From the NCBI GenBank assembly GCA_045642085.1, contig JAZUIF010000052.1, positions 16,173 through 80,172 of the forward strand: 64,000 bases of DNA, given 5' to 3'. Every line of letters begins with the position of its first letter. Within the stretch, counting starts at the first letter, position 1. Origin of the DNA: UBA1723 sp045642085 (lineage in GTDB: Bacteria > Bacteroidota > Bacteroidia > Bacteroidales > Paludibacteraceae). Shown here piece after piece: positions 9,376 to 16,967 of the stretch. The notes under the pieces were generated by a model. The model was not told the origin of the DNA and ran no database searches. It was given only the letters and a program-made list of their open reading frames with translations. Made by a program: the position numbers and the translations under genes.

Positions 9376-9834
9376 ATGATAATCAAGCCTCTCATAAACC
9401 TTATCCTTTTAATTGTGCCAGTGTTGTCTTTTGCCTTGACTTCATATAATCAGTCAGGTCAAGTCGGAAACTCTTCAGCGTCAGATCCTCTTGAGTCCCT
9501 GTCAGGTTCTGACAGGCTAAAGGTTTTGTCTGTTAAAATAACACCTCAAGAAACCATTTTGACTTTGTCAGACCATAATATGAGGACAGACGGAATGGCG
9601 TATGCCTGGATACAAATTGATGCAAATTCCTATATCGTAGCCAATGGCAAAGAGTATAGGTTGAATAAAGCTGAAGGCATAGAAATCTCTCCCAACAAAA
9701 CATATTTTTCTTATGTCGGGGAGACTAAGACTTTCAAGTTGTATTTTCCTCCTATCCCTACCTACACAAAATCGATTGATTTTATAGAGAGTGAGTCAAG
9801 CGGCTGGAAAATATATGGAATACAATTATATTAA
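9376..9834 (+). CDS. Hypothetical exported protein
   Basis: A 152-residue protein counted from the ATG at 9376; an in-frame GTG two codons earlier at 9370 is possible. Residues 1-20 form a hydrophobic signal sequence (PLINLILLIVPVLSFALT). The mature part contains an Ile/Thr-rich beta-like domain with no motif I recognise. It follows the LRR gene after 34 bases and may be cotranscribed with it. Confidence 0.55.
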   Translation: MIIKPLINLILLIVPVLSFALTSYNQSGQVGNSSASDPLESLSGSDRLKVLSVKITPQETILTLSDHNMRTDGMAYAWIQIDANSYIVANGKEYRLNKAEGIEISPNKTYFSYVGETKTFKLYFPPIPTYTKSIDFIESESSGWKIYGIQLY

Positions 9835-9898
9835 GTATTACCCAAAGAGAGATATTATTAAAATTTCTGTGTTTTAATCAAACTAATAAATTTACATT

Positions 9899-10165
9899 AT
9901 GAAAAAAAGAATTCAAAAGGTGGTGAAGTATTTTAGTAGGATGTTCCTTTTCTTTACAATTTTGTACTTTGTCGGTTATGTGTTCAGATGGAACTGGGTA
10001 ATGTTCCCTGGCAGTTGTGATCCTTCACATATGAAGATACAACATGATATTATCGGAGACTTTGCCATGGCATGTTGCTCAATTTGTGTTTTATTAAAAG
10101 TAATCTGTGTCCAGTTTGATTTGGAAGAAATGAAAACCAGGTTAAGTAAAAACGATAGATCATAA
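9899..10165 (+). CDS. Small membrane protein (88 aa)
   Basis: An 88-residue protein with two hydrophobic segments (about 11-28 and 50-68) and a basic N-terminus. No family is recognised. It is the last gene of the rightward group, 64 bases after the exported protein and about 180 bases before a strong rightward terminator hairpin at 10344. Confidence 0.45.
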   Translation: MKKRIQKVVKYFSRMFLFFTILYFVGYVFRWNWVMFPGSCDPSHMKIQHDIIGDFAMACCSICVLLKVICVQFDLEEMKTRLSKNDRS

Positions 10166-10343
10166 ATGATAGTATTTTTGTTCCAAGAGAATAAGATGGG
10201 ATGTTAGATACTTATTTATCGTCTGTAGTAAAGTTATATTGTCAACAAGTATTACAAATCTCTGTCGACCTTTGTAGCCGACTAAACAATAACAATTAGA
10301 ATGTTGCTGGTTATCGGTTAATCGGGGCATTCGGGACTAAAAC

Positions 10344-10379
10344 ATCATTCCACATCATAACGATTGGAATGATTTTTTG
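10344..10379 (+). terminator. Rho-independent terminator of the RT/LRR gene group
   Basis: A perfect 9-bp stem, ATCATTCCA with TGGAATGAT, and a 12-base loop, followed by a run of T residues on the plus strand. Confidence 0.75.
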
Positions 10380-10407
10380 TTTATAACGACAATACAGACT
10401 CCAGTAG

Positions 10408-10440
10408 AGAAAAAAGAAAAGCCAACCCTTTCGGATTGGC
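10408..10440 (-). terminator. Terminator downstream of the integrase
   Basis: On the minus strand an 8-bp stem with one mismatch (GCCAATCC with GGGTTGGC) is followed by TTTTCTTTTTT. It would end leftward transcription from the integrase and the RNA element. Confidence 0.6.
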
Positions 10441-10443
10441 TAA

Positions 10444-10563
10444 ATAAAAAAGACAAGTGGTAACTCCACTCTGACATGTATAACTTTAGTATACACGAGC
10501 TTTGTCCCACTGTAGGTCAGTTTTGGTATTTCACGCCACCTCGACTACAGCTTTACTTGTCTT
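10444..10563 (-). ncRNA. Candidate structured RNA 3' of the integrase gene
   Basis: Read on the minus strand, a 9-bp closing stem joins AAGACAAGT (10563-10555) to ACTTGTCTT (10458-10450), and T residues follow directly. Inside are CTGTAG with CTACAG, a GTATAC/GTTATAC hairpin, GTGG with CCAC, and CTGAC able to pair at a distance with GTCAG. So many nested helices in 115 bases suggest a folded RNA, perhaps a 3' UTR element or a separate small RNA. I do not recognise a known family. Covariation in homologues would be needed to accept it. Confidence 0.4.
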
Positions 10564-10599
10564 CATATATAAGGCTTTTACGGCTTTTGAGACGGTGCT

Positions 10600-11964
10600 C
10601 TATTTTTTGAACATCTTCACCATATTCATCATAGCATCTCTTTGCTCTGGCGACAAATCCTTTAGGAATGAGATTAGATCGTCTGACTGTGTCTCTGTAG
10701 CAGGTTGAGCAGGCTGTTGAGAATCTTCTTTGTTGTCCCACTTCGCTAGCTCAACTCGCTTAGTAGTATTTGAAATGTCAATGTAAGGACGCATAGCTTT
10801 ATAATCTGAGTGTCCTGTGCAAGCCATTACAACATTAGGCGGAATACCCATTGCAATACTACAGCAAACGAAAGTACGTCTAGCATCATGAGCTGAAATA
10901 ATCTCATAGAATTTACTTCTTTTAGTCGTAACTGATGTGCCACAGATAGTCTTCTCTATGATTTCTCTATTCAAGCTTGCTTCTTTGGCTGCTTCTTTTA
11001 CATAGTCATTGAACTTCTCATTGGAAATAGTATTGAAGACTTTTCCCGTTGCTGATTTGCTTCTGTATTTCTGAAGGATTTCTCTGGCGTTTTCAGTTAG
11101 AGGAATCTCCTTAAAAGTAGCAGTTTTCTGGATGACAATATCAATATGGTCGTCAAACACGTTGTCCCAACATAGGTTCTGCATATCAGAAAATCGTAAA
11201 GAAGTAAATGCCATAAAAGCCCACATATCTCTGATTCTTTCTAATCGGGTGCTTTTGAATTTGAAATTGTAGAAATTCATTAGCTCGTCATGAGTTAAAT
11301 AGGTTACTGTTTTGGGCAATGATTTTAAGTTTGGATTAAACTTAATTGCATCATCACTTACCAAAGCTCCATTTTCTTTGCCGTAAACTAGAATTGCCTT
11401 TATAGACTTGTACTTTCTGTTTATGGTGACATTCTTATACCCTTCGCTGATATACCAGTCCTTTAATTTCTGTAATGTTGCTTTTGTGAAACCTGACGTG
11501 AAGGCTTCCGGACAAGCCTCTCTGATATTATCCCAAACGGAAAGATACTTATAGTGGCTATCTGGCTTCCAGTTCTTTTCGTTAGATCTGTCATTAAGGA
11601 AATTCTCAAAATGTTCATCCCAAGTTTTATCCTTCTTTGTAGTTGTCCCATTTACTCTTGATGTAATCGCATCTCTCATCTCATCTTTACTAGGGACTTC
11701 TGACTTGATTTCGTAATTAGCAAACTCCTCATCCAAATAACTCAACCATAGTTCAATTTTCTCACATGCTTCACGATATGAGAATCCATTATAGGTAGTG
11801 TTGAGCTTTGGACGTTGAGTGGTATTGTTCCACTTCTCAGGGCTCCATTTTAATCCAATGCTAAAATGTAGTTCGTGAGTTTTATTTTCCCACCTTACTC
11901 TAATTGTAATTGCAGCTGACCTTTGGTCTAGATACACTCTGTAGTTGTGTTTAATTTTAATCAT
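10600..11964 (-). CDS. Tyrosine recombinase (phage-type integrase)
   Basis: A 454-residue integrase counted from the ATG at 11964 (MIKIKHNYRVYL). A longer frame reaches 12018, but the extra residues do not match the family's usual N-terminus. An arm-binding-like region (1-100) and a SAM-like core-binding domain (about 115-205) precede the catalytic domain. The catalytic set is complete: Arg257, Lys280, His359 and Arg362 (HDARR), His385 (GHSDY) and nucleophile Tyr394. This size and order are typical of integrases of Bacteroidales conjugative or mobilisable elements. It points away from the fimbrial locus and toward the defence-like genes, so it probably marks the right end of a mobile island. 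Confidence 0.93.
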   Translation of the reverse strand: MIKIKHNYRVYLDQRSAAITIRVRWENKTHELHFSIGLKWSPEKWNNTTQRPKLNTTYNGFSYREACEKIELWLSYLDEEFANYEIKSEVPSKDEMRDAITSRVNGTTTKKDKTWDEHFENFLNDRSNEKNWKPDSHYKYLSVWDNIREACPEAFTSGFTKATLQKLKDWYISEGYKNVTINRKYKSIKAILVYGKENGALVSDDAIKFNPNLKSLPKTVTYLTHDELMNFYNFKFKSTRLERIRDMWAFMAFTSLRFSDMQNLCWDNVFDDHIDIVIQKTATFKEIPLTENAREILQKYRSKSATGKVFNTISNEKFNDYVKEAAKEASLNREIIEKTICGTSVTTKRSKFYEIISAHDARRTFVCCSIAMGIPPNVVMACTGHSDYKAMRPYIDISNTTKRVELAKWDNKEDSQQPAQPATETQSDDLISFLKDLSPEQRDAMMNMVKMFKK

Positions 11965-12057
11965 AAAATACCTCTTTGGTTTGACATTCCGCAAAAATAT
12001 AGTGCCCAAGAGTTCCAACCCAAAATGTGATATCTAGCAATACCTTATAGTACGTCA

Positions 12058-12089
12058 TTGTACTTATCCTATTGATTTTTATATCTTTG
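12058..12089 (+). promoter_or_regulatory. Bacteroidales-type promoter of a short transcript
   Basis: TTG at 12058-12060, a 21-base spacer and TATCTTTG at 12082-12089 match the Bacteroidetes -33/-7 consensus. Only about 90 bases separate it from a strong terminator. Confidence 0.55.
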
Positions 12090-12095
12090 AAGTAT

Positions 12096-12180
12096 TATGA
12101 GGGTTTCCAAGGAATTAGCTTAAAAGTCCCTTCCCGATCACCAAACTAATGAAAAGACAGGTTTTAAGCCTGTCTTTTTT
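12096..12180 (+). ncRNA. Possible small RNA at the island edge
   Basis: Predicted transcript between the promoter at 12058-12089 and the hairpin at 12152-12180. It contains only an eight-codon frame (MRVSKELA) starting at about 12098, so it would be a small RNA or leader-peptide unit. Its place just beyond the integrase makes it a candidate attachment site, but no second att copy is visible in the window. Confidence 0.3.
12152..12180 (+). terminator. Strong terminator hairpin
   Basis: A perfect 10-bp stem, AAAAGACAGG with CCTGTCTTTT, and a 7-base loop, followed by further T residues. Confidence 0.75.
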
Positions 12181-12190
12181 GTTTTAAATC

Positions 12191-12412
12191 ATCCCATAGT
12201 TTGCACTAAGGCTCTCTAATCCCATAGTTGGCTTGGCACTATGGGCGAAAATATGCCACCCACATTCGTGGGTTTGTTTGGCATTCAATCTATCGCCGGA
12301 ATGATCACATCGTCCAACCCACATCGTGGGTGAAATAACCTAGCCCCACATGCCAACATGGGGAACATGGGGATATGGGGATAAAATGATGGCGAATTAG
12401 TTTTATTCGCCA
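12191..12412. repeat. Cluster of unrelated palindromes
   Basis: Five short hairpins lie within 225 bases: CCCATAGT (12221-12228) with ACTATGGG (12238-12245), a 16-base palindrome at 12258-12273, a 15-base one at 12317-12331, CCCCACATG... at 12344-12363, and TGGCGAAT (12390-12397) with ATTCGCCA (12405-12412). ATCCCATAGTT also occurs twice (12191 and 12219). They resemble REP-type intergenic repeats. Confidence 0.5.
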
Positions 12413-12729
12413 ACCATTGTTGTGTATAAATATTAACATAAATGCATATTTATTTGTAAATGCGTAAAAAATTAGATTTGTACGTAAAAAATACCGATGT
12501 ATTTCTAAAAAAATGTTAAATATTGTATAAGAATTGCATTTTCTGATGCCTTTTAACATTGTTGTATAAATTTTTTACCTTTCTTTGCGATCGATAATCC
12601 GAATGGGTAAAAAGTTCGGAGGATTGCAATAAAAGGAGTATAGACATTTTCAACTTTACCAGTTGTTTAGAGTATGAGAAAGTTGAGGGGTTGAAGATGT
12701 TGTGTTGATGGAATATTAGGACTAAAAAG

Positions 12730-14052
12730 TTGATAAAAAAATTTGTTACATATTGTGTAATTCTTTTTATGAACGTGGCTTTGGCTGCGGCTCAAAAATC
12801 CGGTGGATTCAGCGACTTTGTTGATTCAACGAAAATCACTTTTTATTTCCAGGTAGGTTCTTCAGCGATTGATCTTTATTATTCCAGCAATAGCGCAATG
12901 CTTGATAAATTGCGTTCTGTGTCGGAACAGAAAAGATCAGATTCCATTTATGTGCCACGTGTGGATGTCTTCTCTGGTGTGTCGCCAGAAGGTTCGGATG
13001 AGGCGAACTCGCAAGTGAGATGGAAACGTTTGGACAACTCTATCAATTTCCTAAAAAGATATTTCGATCTTCCTAAATATAATGAGAACCATTTCGACGC
13101 GAAGGTGACTATCCCTCAGATTTGGGAAAACCTTTCTAAAGAGGTGAGTCGATCTGATATCGCTAACAAAGAGAGAGTTCTTCAATGTATCAATAGTGGA
13201 GGCGATGTCCCAGCTAAACTTAAAGCAATTGATAAGAGCGGTGCGACGTGGAATGAGATTTCCCAGAAGTATTTCCCTCAATTGCGTCGATGCGAGGTGG
13301 TGATCTACTTCAAGAAGAGAGAGCCAAAGAAGGAATTCCCTACAATGGACAAACCATTGCCAGAGGATGAAGATGAGGTGTTTATTTATGTGAGAAAACC
13401 TCATGACGAGCTTTCTTCAATGACTCCATTGAAGGTGTCGAAGGAGCAGGCTGAGAGATTGAAAAAACGTAAGACGATTATTGAGTATCATCCGATGTTC
13501 GCGGTCAACTCAAATCTCTTCTACGATGGAATAGGGGCTCCGAATTTCGGCCTTGAGTTTCCAATCGGAAAATTGAGTTTCAATATCTCTTATGTTTTCC
13601 CTTGGTACGTGGCAAAGAAAGACTCATGGTGTTACCAGCTTAACTATTGGGAGTTTGAAGGTAAATATTGGCTTGGCGACAGGGAGTATGCTCCAAAACT
13701 TACAGGTTATGCTGTGGGAGTATATGGTGGAGCCGGTTACTACGACTTTGAGTTTAAGTCGAAAGGTTATCAGGGAGAGATGTTCAACGTCGGAGCTTCT
13801 TTACATTACGCGAAGAGTTTCGGAAAAGAGAAACGTTGGAGATTGCAGTTTGGCGCAGGTATCGGAATGATGCGTACTAACTACAGTTACTATGAATATA
13901 AGTACGACCATTTGGTGTGGCAGCGCGACGGACGCTACACATGGTTCGGACCTACAAAACTTGACATTAACCTAGGATACTTGCTTCACAGAAAGGTGGA
14001 GAAACCAAGTAACCTAATCATAGAGGAAGGAGGTGGCAATGCTACGAAATAG
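12730..14052 (+). CDS. DUF3575 fimbrial-locus protein
   Basis: A 440-residue exported protein and first gene of the fimbrial operon. The start is taken as TTG at 12730, because only this gives a full signal peptide (residues 1-21, ending LAAAQ); the next ATG at 12769 would cut it. AGG lies nine bases upstream. Residues 30-200 contain an OmpA-like stretch (YFQVGSSAID and a residue pattern of the C-terminal OmpA fold). Residues about 245-430 form a beta-rich barrel-like region with FAVNSNLFYDG, typical of DUF3575 proteins in Bacteroidales type V pilus loci. It is probably an outer-membrane component. The stop overlaps the next gene by 14 bases. Confidence 0.75.
   Translation: MIKKFVTYCVILFMNVALAAAQKSGGFSDFVDSTKITFYFQVGSSAIDLYYSSNSAMLDKLRSVSEQKRSDSIYVPRVDVFSGVSPEGSDEANSQVRWKRLDNSINFLKRYFDLPKYNENHFDAKVTIPQIWENLSKEVSRSDIANKERVLQCINSGGDVPAKLKAIDKSGATWNEISQKYFPQLRRCEVVIYFKKREPKKEFPTMDKPLPEDEDEVFIYVRKPHDELSSMTPLKVSKEQAERLKKRKTIIEYHPMFAVNSNLFYDGIGAPNFGLEFPIGKLSFNISYVFPWYVAKKDSWCYQLNYWEFEGKYWLGDREYAPKLTGYAVGVYGGAGYYDFEFKSKGYQGEMFNVGASLHYAKSFGKEKRWRLQFGAGIGMMRTNYSYYEYKYDHLVWQRDGRYTWFGPTKLDINLGYLLHRKVEKPSNLIIEEGGGNATK
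14027..14041 (+). promoter_or_regulatory. Strong Shine-Dalgarno-like site deciding the DUF5119 start
   Basis: AAGGAGGTGG lies five to six bases before the ATG at 14039, inside the end of the previous gene. Good Shine-Dalgarno sites are rare in this phylum, so this one supports ATG 14039 over the in-frame GTG at 14033. Confidence 0.5.
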
Positions 14053-15139
14053 TGTTTCGGCGGTGTTAGGAATCCTTCTGATGTTGATTGCCACATCTTG
14101 CGACAGACGTCAGCTTTGGGACGAGTGGGACACTCTGGTGCCAATAGACATTAACGTCAACTGGAGTCAGAGCCGCTGGACCGAATTCGACGAGGGTGCT
14201 GCTCCTACAGGAATGTCTATTTATGCCTACGATCAGATGGGCAAGCAGCAGAATGTAGTGAAGGTGACAAACGATCTTGAACATGTTGAGCTTAAGCTAT
14301 ACGACGGTGATTGGAACGTGTTTGTGTTCAACCAGTCTATTATGGAATACGCGTCGCTCCAGTTTAGAGGAATGGATAAATACGCGTCGGCACAGATCGA
14401 GACAATCCCGCAAGCTTCACGATGGTTCGCAGCCTCACGTGCTGAATGGGTGACACGTTCGAACTCTCCTTGGGCGGTGCAGACTCGTGCTACTCGAGCA
14501 CAAGCCACAAGAGACGGAACGCGTGCCGACGAATACTCACTCACAACAAAGCAGCCAATCTGGTTTGCCAGCGACTGCCACGAGGGAGTGATTATCGACG
14601 AGGACAAGATCATAAGAGATTTTACACCACACACTCGTTTCGACAACGGTATATTCTATACTAAGTCGGCGATCATCAAGATGGGAGTGAAGGTTCATTT
14701 CAAAGGATTCGCAAACCTTTACACTGTAAGATCCGTAATAAGCGGTGTGGCAAAGTCTTACAACATCAGCAAGATGCATGCCCTAACAGAGATGACAGCG
14801 CATGAGTTGACAGGATGGGAAAGCAAAGCAGAGACAGATAGCACAGGATATGTGGAGACATCATTCCAGACATTCGGCTTGATAGATAGCTATTCATATC
14901 AGCCGGAAGAGCTTTATCTTCATTTGGATGTGATGCTTCGCGACGGTGAGACAGTTATGACCTACGATTTGCCAGTGGGCGATTTGGTCAAAGAGACAGA
15001 AGACAAAGATTTAGATTTGATCATAGAGATTAAGGATCCGCTCGAACTTCCAGACGTGGAGGTGAACGAAACGGGTAACGGATTCGATATCACGGTGAGT
15101 GATTGGGAGGATGAGATCAATATCGACATCGATTTGTAA
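14039..15139 (+). CDS. DUF5119 fimbrial lipoprotein
   Basis: A 366-residue lipoprotein. The lipobox is IATSC with Cys21, followed by DRRQLWDEWD and a strand ending in VNWS, the hallmark start of DUF5119 proteins that accompany Mfa/FimA-type fimbriae. Residues about 149-162 contain a dense run of Thr-Arg motifs (TRATRAQATRDGTRADE) in a loop-like insert. The C-terminal part (220-360) is beta-rich. It overlaps the DUF3575 gene and precedes the first fimbrillin by 41 bases, so it is translated from the same message. It is probably an anchor or minor subunit at the cell surface. Confidence 0.75.
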   Translation: MLRNSVSAVLGILLMLIATSCDRRQLWDEWDTLVPIDINVNWSQSRWTEFDEGAAPTGMSIYAYDQMGKQQNVVKVTNDLEHVELKLYDGDWNVFVFNQSIMEYASLQFRGMDKYASAQIETIPQASRWFAASRAEWVTRSNSPWAVQTRATRAQATRDGTRADEYSLTTKQPIWFASDCHEGVIIDEDKIIRDFTPHTRFDNGIFYTKSAIIKMGVKVHFKGFANLYTVRSVISGVAKSYNISKMHALTEMTAHELTGWESKAETDSTGYVETSFQTFGLIDSYSYQPEELYLHLDVMLRDGETVMTYDLPVGDLVKETEDKDLDLIIEIKDPLELPDVEVNETGNGFDITVSDWEDEINIDIDL

Positions 15140-15180
15140 AAAAGAAACAAAAGGAAAAAACAATTAAAAAATTTATTAAC

Positions 15181-16509
15181 ATGAAAAAAGTTTTCTTTTT
15201 CGCACTTGCAAGCTTAGCTCTTGCATCGTGTTCTCAGGACGAAGAGTTCGCTCCAGAGAAGTCAAAAGGTTCTAACAGAACTGAAACAGAGGCAATAAGC
15301 TTCTCTACTTACACAGCTGGTGGTACTCGTGCTACAGATGTTAAGTCTGGTGATGTTGTAACTTCTGGTTTCCAGGTATCTGCTTGGTACGATGGTAAGA
15401 AGTTCTTCAGCGATACTGCTTTATACATGAACGGTTTGGCTATCGATGCAACAAGCAAAATTGATGAGGCATTCGATACTAAGTTTGATACATACTGGTG
15501 GCCACGTGTTTCTTCTTCAGATACTATCTCATTCCGTGCTTTCAATATCCTTAAGAGTGCAACTAATAAGGCTGAATGGGTAGATGAAAATTGTCTACAG
15601 ATTAAGTATATGGTTGCTGATTCAGCTAAGAATCAGGAGGATTTGGTTATCGCATACGATAGTGTATCTGAAAAGCCTATGGCAGTTGGAAAGGAAGGCG
15701 TTCAGCCATTGAACTTTACTCACGCTCTTTCTAAGGTTAACTTCAGTTTCGAAGGTGCTGAGGAGAATTTCACTTACACAATCAACAAGGTAGAGGTTAT
15801 CGCTGCTGGTCAACTTGATGGCGACGCTGCAGTAATGTCATTTGCAGAGTCAACAAGAGGAACTGGTACTGATACAGATCAGCCAGTATTGAATAGCCAG
15901 GCTCAGAAGGTATCTTGGAAATACACTCATATCAATAACAAAGAGGCTTTGGTTGCTGCAGGAGAAGCTGCACAGGGTGTTCTTTATACATATTCTGTAG
16001 ATACTATTGCTCTAGTAAGCAATGCTACTAAAATGGATGATAACTTCATGCTACTACCTCAGGCTGATTCAATCGCAATCCGTGTTTACTACAAGGTTGA
16101 GGATAAGAATGGTAAGTTGATCGGTAACTGTGGATTCTACAAGACAGATAAGTTCGGACGTCATGAAGGTATGGTCGGTTACGATGAAACTGTTGATGAA
16201 GGTATCTATGGTTGCAAGACTGTAGTTGTAAGTCTTGGTGATGTGTTCAAATCTGCAGCTGGTGATGCTCTTGGATTTGAGGCTGGTAAGTCATACCGTT
16301 TCACTTTGACATTGCCTAAGGACAATTTCATTGGTGACCAAAGTGGAGATTTAACTGCTGATGAAGTTGATGAGAATGGTAAAGATGTTGATGGTGACTT
16401 GGATGATGATGAGTCTGAGTTCGACGATTTGACTCCAATCAGATTCTCTGTAACAGTTTCTAACTGGGTTGATTACACTCCAGCTCTAGGCAACATCACA
16501 ATCAAGTAA
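15181..16509 (+). CDS. Fimbrillin-family (Mfa-like) lipoprotein, likely major pilin
   Basis: A 442-residue lipoprotein with signal peptide and lipobox LASC (Cys17). A Thr-Arg-Ala site at Arg50 lies just after the first beta strand (ISFSTYTAGG), as in type V pilins whose N-terminal segment is removed by an Arg-specific protease before polymerisation. Two beta-rich transthyretin-like domains follow, with FTHALSKVNFSF near 180 as a family signature. The C-terminus reads VSNWVDYTPALGNITIK. An attenuator-like hairpin directly downstream, as after major pilin genes, supports the major-subunit role. It is paralogous to the gene at 16968. The polymerisation role is family knowledge. Confidence 0.85.
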   Translation: MKKVFFFALASLALASCSQDEEFAPEKSKGSNRTETEAISFSTYTAGGTRATDVKSGDVVTSGFQVSAWYDGKKFFSDTALYMNGLAIDATSKIDEAFDTKFDTYWWPRVSSSDTISFRAFNILKSATNKAEWVDENCLQIKYMVADSAKNQEDLVIAYDSVSEKPMAVGKEGVQPLNFTHALSKVNFSFEGAEENFTYTINKVEVIAAGQLDGDAAVMSFAESTRGTGTDTDQPVLNSQAQKVSWKYTHINNKEALVAAGEAAQGVLYTYSVDTIALVSNATKMDDNFMLLPQADSIAIRVYYKVEDKNGKLIGNCGFYKTDKFGRHEGMVGYDETVDEGIYGCKTVVVSLGDVFKSAAGDALGFEAGKSYRFTLTLPKDNFIGDQSGDLTADEVDENGKDVDGDLDDDESEFDDLTPIRFSVTVSNWVDYTPALGNITIK

Positions 16510-16525
16510 TTTGATTAAGATTTGA

Positions 16526-16573
16526 AATATTATTCGGCAGAGGTGCAAACGGCACCTTTGCTGAATATATTTT
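16526..16573 (+). terminator. Terminator or attenuator after the first fimbrillin
   Basis: AGGTGC pairs with GCACCT around an AAAC loop, extended by GGCA/TGCT and AT-rich outer pairs. It is followed by ATATATTTT. It could reduce read-through from the major pilin into the minor subunit genes. Confidence 0.55.
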
Positions 16574-16967
16574 AATAACGTTGACGTTAACGTTTACGTT
16601 GACAAAATTGGTTATAGAAGTGAGATTCTATAATCAGTCTATTTAAGCGATCTTTAATACAATGCATAATTCATAATGCATAATTCATAATTGGCGAACA
16701 CGCTCGTTCTTGTTGCCGACAGTTTCATAGCGAGCTATGAAACAATCGGTTACCATAGGCAAGCCTATGTGTCCCCCTCGGGGACAAAGAAGTTTGAAAG
16801 CAAGCCATAGTCGTCCCCGAGGGGGATACATAATTGGCGAACACGCTCGTAGAGACGCACGGACGTGCGTGTAAATCAATTAATTCGTCCCCGAGGGGGA
16901 CACATAACCAAAGGTTAACGTAATCGATTGCTTTTTGCGAAGCAAAATGCTGTCGGAAAAAAGAGAA
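16574..16967. repeat. Repeat-rich gap (REP-like palindromes)
   Basis: Nothing coding. It contains CATAGGC-AA-GCCTATG (16754-16769), GTCCCC-CTC-GGGGAC (16771-16785), the same motif inverted at 16813-16827 and 16887-16901, a 22-base direct repeat (16686-16707 and 16829-16850) and one arm of a 10-bp palindrome at 16849-16870 whose intact copy lies at 61055-61078. The density is far above the rest of the window. Confidence 0.65.

Larger units (their letters stand above)
10166..10599. other. Gene-free gap between convergent genes
   Basis: No convincing coding sequence. The gap holds a rightward terminator (10344-10379), a leftward terminator (10408-10440) and a candidate structured RNA on the minus strand (10444-10563), listed separately. 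In 10166-10343 I see nothing further. Confidence 0.6.
11965..12729. other. Gene-free junction region with short transcript and palindromes
   Basis: No supported gene. A promoter-terminator unit lies at 12058-12180 and four to five palindromes at 12191-12412, listed separately. The rest, about 12413-12729, is very AT-rich leader DNA of the fimbrial operon. It contains a weak -7-like box around 12580-12590. Confidence 0.6.

Noticed and set aside
12305..12559. 84-residue minus-strand frame
   Set aside because: It runs through palindromes and AT-rich leader DNA, with no RBS, family or homologous feel.
16686..16901. CRISPR-like array
   Set aside because: The repeats are palindromic and irregular in spacing, with no unique spacers or cas genes.
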